Shown here one piece after another: positions 15,523-23,461 of a stretch of DNA of 32,552 nucleotides (the stretch's first letter is position 1; each line of letters opens with the position of its first letter). A program made the translations under genes and the position numbers. The notes under the pieces are model-generated. The model did not search any database and was not told where the DNA came from. It worked only from the letters and a program-made list of their open reading frames with translations. Location of the stretch: assembly GCA_021775425.1 (NCBI GenBank), contig JAJFHX010000011.1, positions 1 through 32,552 on the forward strand. Direction: 5' to 3'. The stretch is from Hyphomicrobiales bacterium. GTDB lineage: Bacteria; Pseudomonadota; Alphaproteobacteria; Rhizobiales; HXMU1428-3.

Positions 15523-15834
15523 ATGGGTCAGAAAAGTTCGTTCCTGCTAAGCGCAGCATTATTCGTAGCCATAGTTTTCACAAGCATCATATCAGTGCCA
15601 ACATCAGCCGAAGCCGGATGTAAAAAGTTTGGCTTCACAGTCAATGATTACGGCAAAGAAGGCCCAACCAATGACGCCAAACGCCTGCTCGATAAACACG
15701 TCGCTGAGTGGATGGCCAAAAACAACATCAAAAACTACAGAACAAGCAAAAAAGAAGTTTCATGCAAACTCTTTATTGATGTCATTTTATTTGATGAATA
15801 CACCTGCCGGGCAGACACAACAGCCTGCTGGTAA
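15523..15834 (+). CDS. small secreted protein with FGFTVNDYGKEGPTNDAK motif
   Basis: 103 residues: signal peptide to about residue 31 (SAEA), then a compact domain with four cysteines (C33, C81, C95, C102), probably two disulfides, ending in CW. The segment FGFTVNDYGKEGPTNDAK (36-53) followed by RLLDKHVAEWM matches, from memory, an unnamed family of small secreted alphaproteobacterial proteins. GAGG is 7 nt before the ATG. It is the last of the small-secretome group and faces the convergent ispE gene across a shared terminator. Function unknown. Confidence 0.75.
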   Translation: MGQKSSFLLSAALFVAIVFTSIISVPTSAEAGCKKFGFTVNDYGKEGPTNDAKRLLDKHVAEWMAKNNIKNYRTSKKEVSCKLFIDVILFDEYTCRADTTACW

Positions 15835-15918
15835 AATGCTCTGGCCGGATATGTAGCCGATTATGAAAAGGCGAATTATTGCGACCGGGGTATAAGAACC
15901 ACGTTAAAAGATGAAGCG

Positions 15919-15948
15919 AAAAAAGGGCTGGAGATTTTCCAGCCCTTT
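15919..15948. terminator. bidirectional terminator between the secreted protein gene and ispE
   Basis: An 11-bp perfect stem AAAGGGCTGGA/TCCAGCCCTTT (15922-15932, 15938-15948) with a 5-nt loop. On the minus strand six T residues follow it, so it is best suited to end ispE transcripts; it can also stop transcription from the plus-strand gene. Confidence 0.88.
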
Positions 15949-16009
15949 CAGCATCAATCAACACCTTAAATCGCCCTATCAATCGCGCAGCCTGATATAC
16001 GCAGAACAA

Positions 16010-16945
16010 TCAAGGTGGCGGCCTGATAAATGTTGGCGCAATCCACCAATCTTGCTGACGCTCTATCAAATCCTTCGCCGCCATATGGGCTTCATCTTCA
16101 CTTGGATAGAGGCCAAAGCACGTCGCACCTGAACCGGAAAGCCTGGCAATAAGGCACCCTTCTGTTCTCTCTATCTCAGCCAGAACCTCACCGATGACAG
16201 GGGCAATCTCAATCGCTGCCTCAGTCAGGTCGTTTCCGGTTGATTGCATAAAACGAATGACCTCATCAATGTTTTGATATTTCGTTCTGCTTTCACAAAT
16301 TAACCGTCTGTCACTTGTCACTTCTGAAGCACCCGGCTCAGTTATACCGCCCTCAGCCTTGCTATTTTCCAGCAGAGGCGCATCAAGGCGCTGAAACACA
16401 TCTTTCGTTGCAACAGAGACCCGCGGATTAACCATCAGCACACCCATTTTCGGAAAGTGAGAAAGCGGTTCAACCAACTCCCCAATCCCCCGCATAAAAG
16501 CGGGCGCAGACGCAACACAAACAGGCACATCCGCTCCGAATTTTTTCCCAAAACTGATGATGTCAGCCTCATCAAACCGGGAAAACCCAGCCTTCTCAAC
16601 TAGCCTGATTAATGCCCCGGCATCGGCAGACCCGCCACCAAGCCCAGCTGCCACGGGTAGGTTCTTAGTAAGCTGAACACGCCCTAATCCCTCGGCAAGG
16701 CTTTTGATCCCAAAATCAGATATCAAAGACTGCCCAAGTTTATAGAGCAGGTTTTCACCCAAAATTTGCCCTGCCTCCGGGCCGTCCACCTCAAGCGAAA
16801 ACGTCTCCCCCCGCTCGATACGAAGCTGATCACCAAACCCGGCAAACACCACCAGGCTTGAAAGCTCATGATAGCCATCAGGCCGCTTACCAAGAATTTT
16901 TAATGAAAGGTTGAGTTTCGCCCACGCCGTTTCCACATCAGACAA
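16010..16945 (-). CDS. ispE: 4-diphosphocytidyl-2-C-methyl-D-erythritol kinase
   Basis: Phosphorylates CDP-methylerythritol with ATP in the MEP route to isoprenoids (quinones, carotenoids, hopanoids). The GHMP-kinase fold is complete in 311 residues: AKLNLSL with catalytic K10, GLGGGSADAG (101-110) as the ATP loop, the aspartate in GADVPVC near 138, and LSGSGATCFGL toward the end. The start is TTG, not ATG, with AAGGGTGAA about 5 nt upstream. A stretch around residues 205-225 (SKAEGGITEPGASEV) looks like a variable insertion. In Rhizobiales ispE neighbours a TPR protein and ETF-QO, exactly as here. Confidence 0.95.
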   Translation of the reverse strand: MSDVETAWAKLNLSLKILGKRPDGYHELSSLVVFAGFGDQLRIERGETFSLEVDGPEAGQILGENLLYKLGQSLISDFGIKSLAEGLGRVQLTKNLPVAAGLGGGSADAGALIRLVEKAGFSRFDEADIISFGKKFGADVPVCVASAPAFMRGIGELVEPLSHFPKMGVLMVNPRVSVATKDVFQRLDAPLLENSKAEGGITEPGASEVTSDRRLICESRTKYQNIDEVIRFMQSTGNDLTEAAIEIAPVIGEVLAEIERTEGCLIARLSGSGATCFGLYPSEDEAHMAAKDLIERQQDWWIAPTFIRPPP

Positions 16946-17172
16946 TTCTGTTCACCCTTATAAAAAGCGCTTAGTTTACACTGCCCTTTAAGTGAACACA
17001 GCCCTTTAGTAAACACAAGCCACCTGCGAAAGATGAAACCCGTCGACAAATAGAAAAACAAAGCACCAATCGCTCTCTGGCTAGTTCCTCTATAGTCAGC
17101 ACATCAAACGCAAGCTAACCCACAGCAGGAAAACAGATTTCCCTACAGATTAACAACATTCAAAAAAGTGAG

Positions 17173-18903
17173 CTATTTTTTCTCGATGTTTACCTTGGCC
17201 TGCCGCTTTTCATTCAGGCCGTGCTTCATCTTTTTGTTGATCTCTTCAATCAACTCTTTCGTCGGCTTAAGACTAAGCACCTGTTTCCATTGGAAACGAG
17301 CTTCATTATGCCGCCCGACACGCCAGTAAACATCACCAAGATGATCATTTATCACAGGGTCATCCGGACGCAGCATCACAGCTTTTTCAAGAATGGAGAC
17401 AGCCTCTTTATATTTTCCAAGCCGGTAATGCGCCCAGCCAAGACTATCAACATAATAACCGCTATTCGGTTTTAGCTTCACAGCCTTGCGTATAAGTTTC
17501 ATCGCCTGCGTTAAATTCAGATTCTGATCAACCCAGCTGTAACCAAGGTAATTCAAAACATCAGGTCGGTTCGGGCTGAGTTTAAGCGATTGCTTGAAAT
17601 CTTTTTCCGCCTTCGCCCAGACTTTCAGTCGTTCATAACTGATGCCCCGGCCATAATAATAAAACCAGTCACTGCTGCGTGGCTTTTTAATCAGGTTGAT
17701 GGCCGTTGTATAATTCTCAACTGCTTTGGCATAATTTTCTTCGTCGAGATAAAGTTTGCCCAGCGCATTGTAAAGATCAATGTCTTTGCCATATTTACCG
17801 GTTAAATCTTCAAGAAGCGCAATCGCCTTTTTACTGTCTTTTTTAGCGCTAAGACTCTGTGCTTTCAAAATCTGCGCATCAAGCCAGATCGGCTGGTTCT
17901 CATCAATCGCACTTAAATGAACAATCGCCCGGTCATATTTTTTCACCCGGTAAAGCAAAGATGCGAGAGAAAATTCAGCAGCCGCAAAATCCGGGCGCAA
18001 CAATCTCGACATCTGCAAAAAGATCAACCCGTCATCAATGCCGCCATTTTCGGCCCGGCGATCACCTAGGCTGAAGAAAATTTCCGCAAGCCCTTCCTGC
18101 ACCGTTTCTACATATGAAACCATCGGCACTTTGGCTCTGATCCGTGCTTCTATAAACTGCAGATCAGGATGCTTTAAGCGTGATTTTTTAAAATGGCCTC
18201 TCAAGACCTGTAAGGCAGCTTTCCGCTGACCATTTTTCGCTAGAAATTGCGCATATGAGCCAACCAGCCGCACCATTTGATGATATTTGCGATATAGCCT
18301 TGAATAAGCTTTTTGAGCGTCTTTCACTTTGCCGTTCACATCAGCAATCAAAGCCCGGTGATATTGCTGATAATCCCGCACCCAATCCGTTTCAGATTTG
18401 CTATTGAGCATCTTCATGGCTTTGTCATATTGCCCCTGCTCTGACAAAATCCACGCCTGAGCAATTTTAGCAATCAACGCACCAAGCGGCCCGTCACTGC
18501 CAGCCTGAAAATGAGATTCAGCCGCACTGTAATTTTTATGTTTAAACTCATCAACACCGCGATAAAGCCGCGCAAACGGGTGCGCCGGGTCAATTGTAAT
18601 CAGTTGATTGCTAAGTTCAGTAGACCGGCCCCAGTCACCAGCCATAAGTTCAAGAAGAAACGATTGTTCCAAAATGCGTTTATTGGTCGGCTCATAATCT
18701 AACGCACGCCGCATATAAAGCGCTGCTTCAGCCGTATCATGTCGTGAACTGGCATATCGGCCGGCAAGGTAACTGCCAAGAAAAGAGTTTGGCTGCAATT
18801 CAACCTCAGCCTTTTCAGCAAGCACACCCTGGCTAAGCAGCAAGGCGGCTCCAATAACGGTTACACTGAGAACAGTGGCAAAAGGCTTCAAAAATTTCTT
18901 CAT
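17173..18903 (-). CDS. large periplasmic tetratricopeptide-repeat protein
   Basis: 576 residues with an N-terminal signal peptide (about 1-29, ending GVLA) and about ten or more TPR units covering nearly all the rest. The clearest are RPDVLNYLGYSWVDQ, GYYVDSLGWAHYRLG and DPVINDHLGDVYWRVG near the C-terminus; the last contains the NDHLGD..W..G signature typical of this alphaproteobacterial TPR family. TPR arrays are scaffolds for envelope complexes. The C-terminal tail is lysine-rich. It lies upstream of ispE with 227 bp between, so cotranscription is uncertain. The partner proteins are unknown. Confidence 0.88.
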   Translation of the reverse strand: MKKFLKPFATVLSVTVIGAALLLSQGVLAEKAEVELQPNSFLGSYLAGRYASSRHDTAEAALYMRRALDYEPTNKRILEQSFLLELMAGDWGRSTELSNQLITIDPAHPFARLYRGVDEFKHKNYSAAESHFQAGSDGPLGALIAKIAQAWILSEQGQYDKAMKMLNSKSETDWVRDYQQYHRALIADVNGKVKDAQKAYSRLYRKYHQMVRLVGSYAQFLAKNGQRKAALQVLRGHFKKSRLKHPDLQFIEARIRAKVPMVSYVETVQEGLAEIFFSLGDRRAENGGIDDGLIFLQMSRLLRPDFAAAEFSLASLLYRVKKYDRAIVHLSAIDENQPIWLDAQILKAQSLSAKKDSKKAIALLEDLTGKYGKDIDLYNALGKLYLDEENYAKAVENYTTAINLIKKPRSSDWFYYYGRGISYERLKVWAKAEKDFKQSLKLSPNRPDVLNYLGYSWVDQNLNLTQAMKLIRKAVKLKPNSGYYVDSLGWAHYRLGKYKEAVSILEKAVMLRPDDPVINDHLGDVYWRVGRHNEARFQWKQVLSLKPTKELIEEINKKMKHGLNEKRQAKVNIEKK

Positions 18904-19218
18904 AAATCGTCAATATCCATCAATTGAATTGCCAGCCAACTAAAGATGGCCTGTTTTATGCCCCTTCGCAAGTCACAATACGTCCTTACACAATTGAGTA
19001 TGTACGCCGCTATGTGGCAAAGCTGTGATGAAACATGCATTTCTAAAGGCAAATCAGTCAAATACTATTACAACGCGCTTATTATAACACAACTGAACCC
19101 CTGATCTCTAAATCATAATAAATTGATGAATGAAGAGATCAATTTAAAGTCAGTACCATCTTCAAGACTTAAAACTCGCTGTAAACCGCAAATCAAGCGG
19201 TTTAGCCATAACCGCAGC
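18904..19218. other. intergenic region with etfD terminator
   Basis: No gene seen. On the ETF-QO side, TAAACCGC/GCGGTTTA (19182-19189, 19197-19204; 7-nt loop) forms a hairpin just past the minus-strand stop, followed on that strand by a short GTTTT tract: a probable terminator. The other half is presumably the promoter region of the TPR gene; I see no confident -35/-10 pair. Confidence 0.5.
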
Positions 19219-20883
19219 CTACATATTCGGATAATTCGGGCCGCCGCCACCTTCTGGTGTCACCCAGTTAATATTCTTCGCCGGATCCTTGATGTCACAG
19301 GTCTTGCAATGAACGCAGTTCTGCCCATTGATCTGAAACCGCAATCCAGCCCCCTCTTCGTCAATCACCTCATAAACACCAGCCGGGCAATAGCGCTGCG
19401 CCGGCTCATCATAAAGTGGCAGATTGGAAGAAATTGGAATGGAAGCATCCTTTAATTCAAGATGACACTTCTGGTCTTCACTATGATTGGTTGCCGAAAA
19501 ACTCACATTCGTCAGCCGGTCAAAAGAAAGCACCCCGTCAGGTTTCGGGTAATCAATCTCAGGGTGGTCTTTCGCCAACTCCGTACATTCAGCGTCCGTT
19601 TTGCCATGGCTGAGCGTGCCAAGCGGGTTCCAGTGAAACACATTCGCCATCCACATATCAAAGCCGCCCAAAGTCAGTCCCCCCAGAATGCCAAACTTGC
19701 TATTGAGTGGCGCAACATTGCGAACCCGTTTCAGATCCTTGCCAACCGGCCCGCTTCGTAGTTCAGTTTCATATTCAGTCAGCTCATCAAGAGAGCGACC
19801 CTCAGAAAATGCCTTATGAGCAGCCTCAGCCGCCGCAATGCCAGAGAGCATCGCATTATGGTTGCCCTTAATCCGCGGCAGGTTCACAAGCCCGGCAGAA
19901 CAGCCCAGCAATGCCCCGCCGGGAAAGACCACCTTCGGAATGGATTGATACCCACCTTTGGTCACAACCCTTGCCCCATAGGCAACCCTCTTGCCTCCTT
20001 CAAGCACCTCGGCGATTTCCGGGTGATGCTTCCAGCGTTGAAATTCCATATAAGGGTAAAGATGCGGGTTCTTATAACTAAGGTCGACAATATAACCCAC
20101 ATAAACCTGATTATTTTCAAGGTGGTACATAAAAGAGCCGCCACCCGTTTTCATACCCAGCGGCCAGCCCATACTATGCACAACTTTACCCGGCCGATGG
20201 TTCTCCGGTTTCACATCCCAGATCTCTTTCATCCCCAGCCCGAATTTCGGCACATCACAGTCAGCATCCAGCCTGAAGTCTTTGATCACCTGTTTAGTGA
20301 GTGAACCACGCGCGCCTTCAGCCAAAAAGATATATTTTCCATTCAGCACCATACCCGGTTCATAATTCGGCCCCGGCTTGCCATTGGCTTCCTTACCAAA
20401 TTCACCAGCCACAACTCCGGTCACTTCACCATCTTCACCATAAACAAGTTCCGAGCAAGCCATGCTCGGGAAAACCTCAACGCCAAGCGCTTCCGCCTGC
20501 TCCGCCATCCACCGGCAGACATTCCCCATAGAAACCACATAAGCCCCATGATTGCTCATCAAAGGCGGCATTAAAAAATTAGGCAGGCGTAATGACCCGG
20601 CCGGGCCAAAAATTTTAAAATGGTCCTCGGTAACCGGCGTGTTAACCGGCGCGCCTTTCTCTTTCCAGTCAGGAATAAGCGCATCAAGGCCTGAAACATC
20701 AAGCACCGCCCCTGATAATATATGCGCCCCAACCTCAGAACCTTTTTCAAGCACCACAACATTAATATCAGCATCAAGCTGCTTTAATCTGATCGCCGCC
20801 GAAAGACCCGCTGGTCCCGCACCAACAATCACCACATCAAAATCCATGGATTCCCTTTGTGGGGTCTCTGTATTATCAACCAT
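19219..20883 (-). CDS. etfD: electron-transfer flavoprotein-ubiquinone oxidoreductase
   Basis: Membrane-bound flavo-iron-sulfur enzyme that passes electrons from reduced ETF (from acyl-CoA, dimethylglycine and related dehydrogenases) to ubiquinone. 554 residues, full length. FAD-binding motif VVIVGAGPAGLSAA sits near the N-terminus. The 4Fe-4S cysteines are about C499, C523, C526 and C529 (YCPAGVYEV and NCVHCKTCDIKDP), followed by NINWVTPEGGGGP. ATG at 20883 is chosen over the TTG one codon earlier because GAGGAG sits 6 nt upstream of it. ETF alpha/beta subunits are not in the window. The neighbourhood of TPR, ispE and uracil-DNA glycosylase is conserved in Rhizobiales. Confidence 0.97.
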   Translation of the reverse strand: MVDNTETPQRESMDFDVVIVGAGPAGLSAAIRLKQLDADINVVVLEKGSEVGAHILSGAVLDVSGLDALIPDWKEKGAPVNTPVTEDHFKIFGPAGSLRLPNFLMPPLMSNHGAYVVSMGNVCRWMAEQAEALGVEVFPSMACSELVYGEDGEVTGVVAGEFGKEANGKPGPNYEPGMVLNGKYIFLAEGARGSLTKQVIKDFRLDADCDVPKFGLGMKEIWDVKPENHRPGKVVHSMGWPLGMKTGGGSFMYHLENNQVYVGYIVDLSYKNPHLYPYMEFQRWKHHPEIAEVLEGGKRVAYGARVVTKGGYQSIPKVVFPGGALLGCSAGLVNLPRIKGNHNAMLSGIAAAEAAHKAFSEGRSLDELTEYETELRSGPVGKDLKRVRNVAPLNSKFGILGGLTLGGFDMWMANVFHWNPLGTLSHGKTDAECTELAKDHPEIDYPKPDGVLSFDRLTNVSFSATNHSEDQKCHLELKDASIPISSNLPLYDEPAQRYCPAGVYEVIDEEGAGLRFQINGQNCVHCKTCDIKDPAKNINWVTPEGGGGPNYPNM

Positions 20884-21195
20884 CAAATTCTCCTCGTTAG
20901 CCAGAACAGCTTAGCCGAAACAACATGCCCAAAGCAGCTTGGCCAAAGTTTCAAAGCAAGAAAGTCGCATGGCAAAATCGTTACCAGTTTCGTCCTGTTA
21001 AAAATGTCAGCACTGAAGTCAAAACAACATAGTTATAAACACACCACCTGATAGACAGTCATCTAATTTGCAGAACTCATTCCCGAGCTGAAATGCACCC
21101 TGTTTCAAACCCGTACCTCAGCCAATTATTTCAGAATTTGTTTTAACAATTCTGGTGAGTATTGCCTGTCTGCATTTTGCAATACCCCTATATAA
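20884..21195. other. divergent intergenic region between etfD and udg
   Basis: Carries the promoters of both divergent genes. An imperfect hairpin CAGAATT/AATTCTG (21132-21138, 21148-21154) lies before the uracil-DNA glycosylase gene. No confident promoter elements or RNA genes are visible. Confidence 0.35.
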
Positions 21196-22209
21196 ATGCT
21201 AAATAACCTCAATACTTATGCTAAAGGAATAATCTGTATTTTGCGAGGTGAGCAAGGTCAGAAATGGAAAAATACAGTGAATATCAACGCTTCTTCAGAA
21301 AATAAGCTCAAATTATCTGAATATCAGCAGATTTTAGCCTGGTATGAGCAAATGGGTGTGGATAGTGCCATCGGTGAAACACCTGTAAACTGGTTTGAAA
21401 CTGAAAATACCATTGACCAGTCGCTGATTCGCGCACTCACAATGCACCCAGCAACAAGCACAGAAAAACACAGAGTTGCCCCCGCTCCGGCTCAGAAAAA
21501 TTCACATTTCACACAAAATCAACACCCCGCCGAAAACGGCCAGCAACAAAAAACAGAAATCTCACCTTCTCATACACCAGCCCCGCAAACCACCGCTCCA
21601 TTAGCACAGCCCTCACTGGAGCTGGCCAAAAAACTCGCAAGCCAGTGCAATTCACTAAATGACTTACAACAGGCCTTAACTGAATTTGACGGCTGCGGCC
21701 TGAAACGAACCGCAAAAAATCTGGTGTTTTACCGCGGCGCTGAACAGGCTGACATCATGATCATCGGCGAAGCACCGGGGCGAGATGAAGACATTGTCGG
21801 CAAACCCTTCGTCGGTAAAGCCGGGCAGTTACTGGACCGTATGCTCAAATCTATCAACCTTGACGAACAAACAACCCACATCACCAACATTGTCTATTGG
21901 CGCCCCCCTGGCAACCGCACACCTACTAGCGAAGAAGGTCATCTCTGCCGACCATTTCTTAATCGGCAGGTTGAGCTTGTTCAGCCAAAAATGATCCTGC
22001 TTCTTGGCGGCGCCGCAGCAAAACAGATTTTCAACACCGTCACCGGCATCACAAAACTGAGGGGGAGCTGGAAGCCCATCACCTATAATTCGTCGACTGT
22101 GCCAACCATAGCAACCCTGCACCCCGCCTACCTCCTCAGAACACCCATAGCGAAAAAAATGGTCTGGCAGGATTTACAGCAACTGGCACAAAAAAGGGAG
22201 GCTGGTTAA
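21196..22209 (+). CDS. uracil-DNA glycosylase, family 4-like with reduced cysteine set
   Basis: Removes uracil from DNA to start base-excision repair. The catalytic block is GEAPGRDEDIVGKPFVGKAG (191-210), followed by ITNIVYWRPPGNRTPT and the intercalation motif HPAYLLR (309-315). Family 4 enzymes hold a 4Fe-4S cluster with four cysteines; here only C167 and C251 remain, while the first is absent and the third is W235. Residues 70-140 are a low-complexity Gln/Pro/Thr linker. The true start may be GTG at 21277 (residue 28): it places the conserved LSEYQQILAWYEQMGVD about 12 residues from the N-terminus and removes an unlikely leader. The stop abuts the next gene's ATG. Confidence 0.9.
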   Translation: MLNNLNTYAKGIICILRGEQGQKWKNTVNINASSENKLKLSEYQQILAWYEQMGVDSAIGETPVNWFETENTIDQSLIRALTMHPATSTEKHRVAPAPAQKNSHFTQNQHPAENGQQQKTEISPSHTPAPQTTAPLAQPSLELAKKLASQCNSLNDLQQALTEFDGCGLKRTAKNLVFYRGAEQADIMIIGEAPGRDEDIVGKPFVGKAGQLLDRMLKSINLDEQTTHITNIVYWRPPGNRTPTSEEGHLCRPFLNRQVELVQPKMILLLGGAAAKQIFNTVTGITKLRGSWKPITYNSSTVPTIATLHPAYLLRTPIAKKMVWQDLQQLAQKREAG

Positions 22210-22692
22210 ATGACTGTCAAAATTGAAGAAAAACCATCACAACAGGTTCTGACAACATTTGCATTAGGGCCTTACCCTCAGTCTGCACCAAAGGCATGGA
22301 AAGAACTGAACGACTGGCTGAGCCAAAATGCTCCCACCCTCGATGGGCAGCGCATTGGCTTTGGCATGGATAATCCGCTGATGACACCTCATCATCTCTT
22401 AAGATACATCGCAGGCATAACTATAAAAGACGTGACAGAAAACACCGGCAAAGACCAGATATACCCGCTCACATTACCCGGCGGTAAATTTGCAAAACAC
22501 ACAGTCACAGGTCCATATAAACAGATACCGGATGCCATAAATCATGTCATGAATGAATGGATGCAGAAAAGTGAATTTCAGTTTGATATCACCCGACCCA
22601 TTCTGGAGCATTATGTAAATGACCCCAATAAAGTTCCCGAAGCTGAATATCAGACAGATATTCTCGTTCCCGTCATGGCAAAAGACGCCTGA
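22210..22692 (+). CDS. GyrI-like small-molecule-binding domain protein
   Basis: 160 residues forming one GyrI-like (SbmC/AraC effector-binding) domain. Recognisable parts are APKAWKELNDWLSQNAPTL, IGFGMDNPLMTPHHLLRY, TLPGGKFAKHTVTGPYKQI and FDITRPILEHYVNDPN. Such proteins bind small hydrophobic or cationic molecules; SbmC protects DNA gyrase from inhibitors, and others are cyclopropyl hydrolases or effector sensors. The ATG comes immediately after the glycosylase stop, with GGGAGG 9 nt upstream inside that gene, so the two are translationally linked. A DNA-protection role is suggested by the pairing but not proven. Confidence 0.85.
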   Translation: MTVKIEEKPSQQVLTTFALGPYPQSAPKAWKELNDWLSQNAPTLDGQRIGFGMDNPLMTPHHLLRYIAGITIKDVTENTGKDQIYPLTLPGGKFAKHTVTGPYKQIPDAINHVMNEWMQKSEFQFDITRPILEHYVNDPNKVPEAEYQTDILVPVMAKDA

Positions 22693-22768
22693 AACACATT
22701 AGAGACAATAAAAACCGACAAAACGCTCTGAATAACTTCATTCCAATCAACCACAGAAGAGAAAAGTA

Positions 22769-23305
22769 ATGGCTGGCATAGACGAAACACGCGCCTTCAT
22801 CCCGATTACAATCGCCGTCCTCACTGTTTCGGATACCCGAACAGAGCATGATGACAAATCCGGCTCCCTGCTCGCCAATATGTTGCAGGAGCACGGCCAC
22901 AATCTGGCTGAAACGGCCATCGTCAAAGATGATGTCAGCGCTCTGCAAAACCAGATCAAAAGCTGGGTTGAAAACAAAGACATAGATGTCATCATCACAA
23001 CTGGTGGTACTGGCTTTACCGGCAGAGACGTCACCCCGGAAGCTGTGAAGCCGTTGTTTGATAAAGAAATTGACGGATTTTCCGCGCTTTTTCATCAACT
23101 TTCGTATGAAAAAGTCGGCACTTCTACCATTCAGTCACGCGCCTGCGGTGGCCTGATAAAAGACACCTTTGTCTTTTGCGTGCCCGGCTCACCCGGCGCC
23201 TGCAAAGATGCCTGGCACGGTATTTTAAAATACCAGCTCGACAGTCGCCATCGTCCCTGCAACTTTGTCGAAATCATGCCGCGTCTGATGGAACATATTC
23301 AATAA
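22769..23305 (+). CDS. moaB: molybdenum cofactor biosynthesis protein B
   Basis: MogA/MoaB-fold protein that adenylates molybdopterin in molybdenum cofactor synthesis (activity shown for MogA and some MoaB proteins). 178 residues, with TVSDTRTEHDDKSG (19-32), DVIITTGGTGFTGRDVTPEA, SRACGGLI and CVPGSPGACKDAW, the conserved substrate-binding loops. The ribosome site is purine-rich (AGAAGAGAAAAG). It lies 76 bp after the GyrI-like gene in the same direction and is probably in the same transcription unit. A weak hairpin follows. Confidence 0.95.
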   Translation: MAGIDETRAFIPITIAVLTVSDTRTEHDDKSGSLLANMLQEHGHNLAETAIVKDDVSALQNQIKSWVENKDIDVIITTGGTGFTGRDVTPEAVKPLFDKEIDGFSALFHQLSYEKVGTSTIQSRACGGLIKDTFVFCVPGSPGACKDAWHGILKYQLDSRHRPCNFVEIMPRLMEHIQ

Positions 23306-23320
23306 TAAGGAATTAGCGAA

Positions 23321-23343
23321 AAACACGCTTTGCGGTGTTATTT
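23321..23343 (+). terminator. weak hairpin terminator after moaB
   Basis: AACACGC pairs with GCGGTGTT (one bulged G) around a short TTT loop, followed by ATTTATG, starting 16 bp past the moaB stop. The stem is short, so termination may be incomplete. Confidence 0.4.
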
Positions 23344-23461
23344 ATGCCAAAATTTAATGAAATCACTTGTAGATGATAGAGACAAACACTTTTTTATCTT
23401 ATGCCAATTAAAATATGACATTTGATAATCTTTTGACACTTGAAATGGGTCCCGGATTTTA

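Noticed and set aside
19816..20304. 162-residue plus-strand frame inside ETF-QO
   Set aside because: A shadow of the well-conserved minus-strand gene; Arg/His-rich composition typical of antisense frames.
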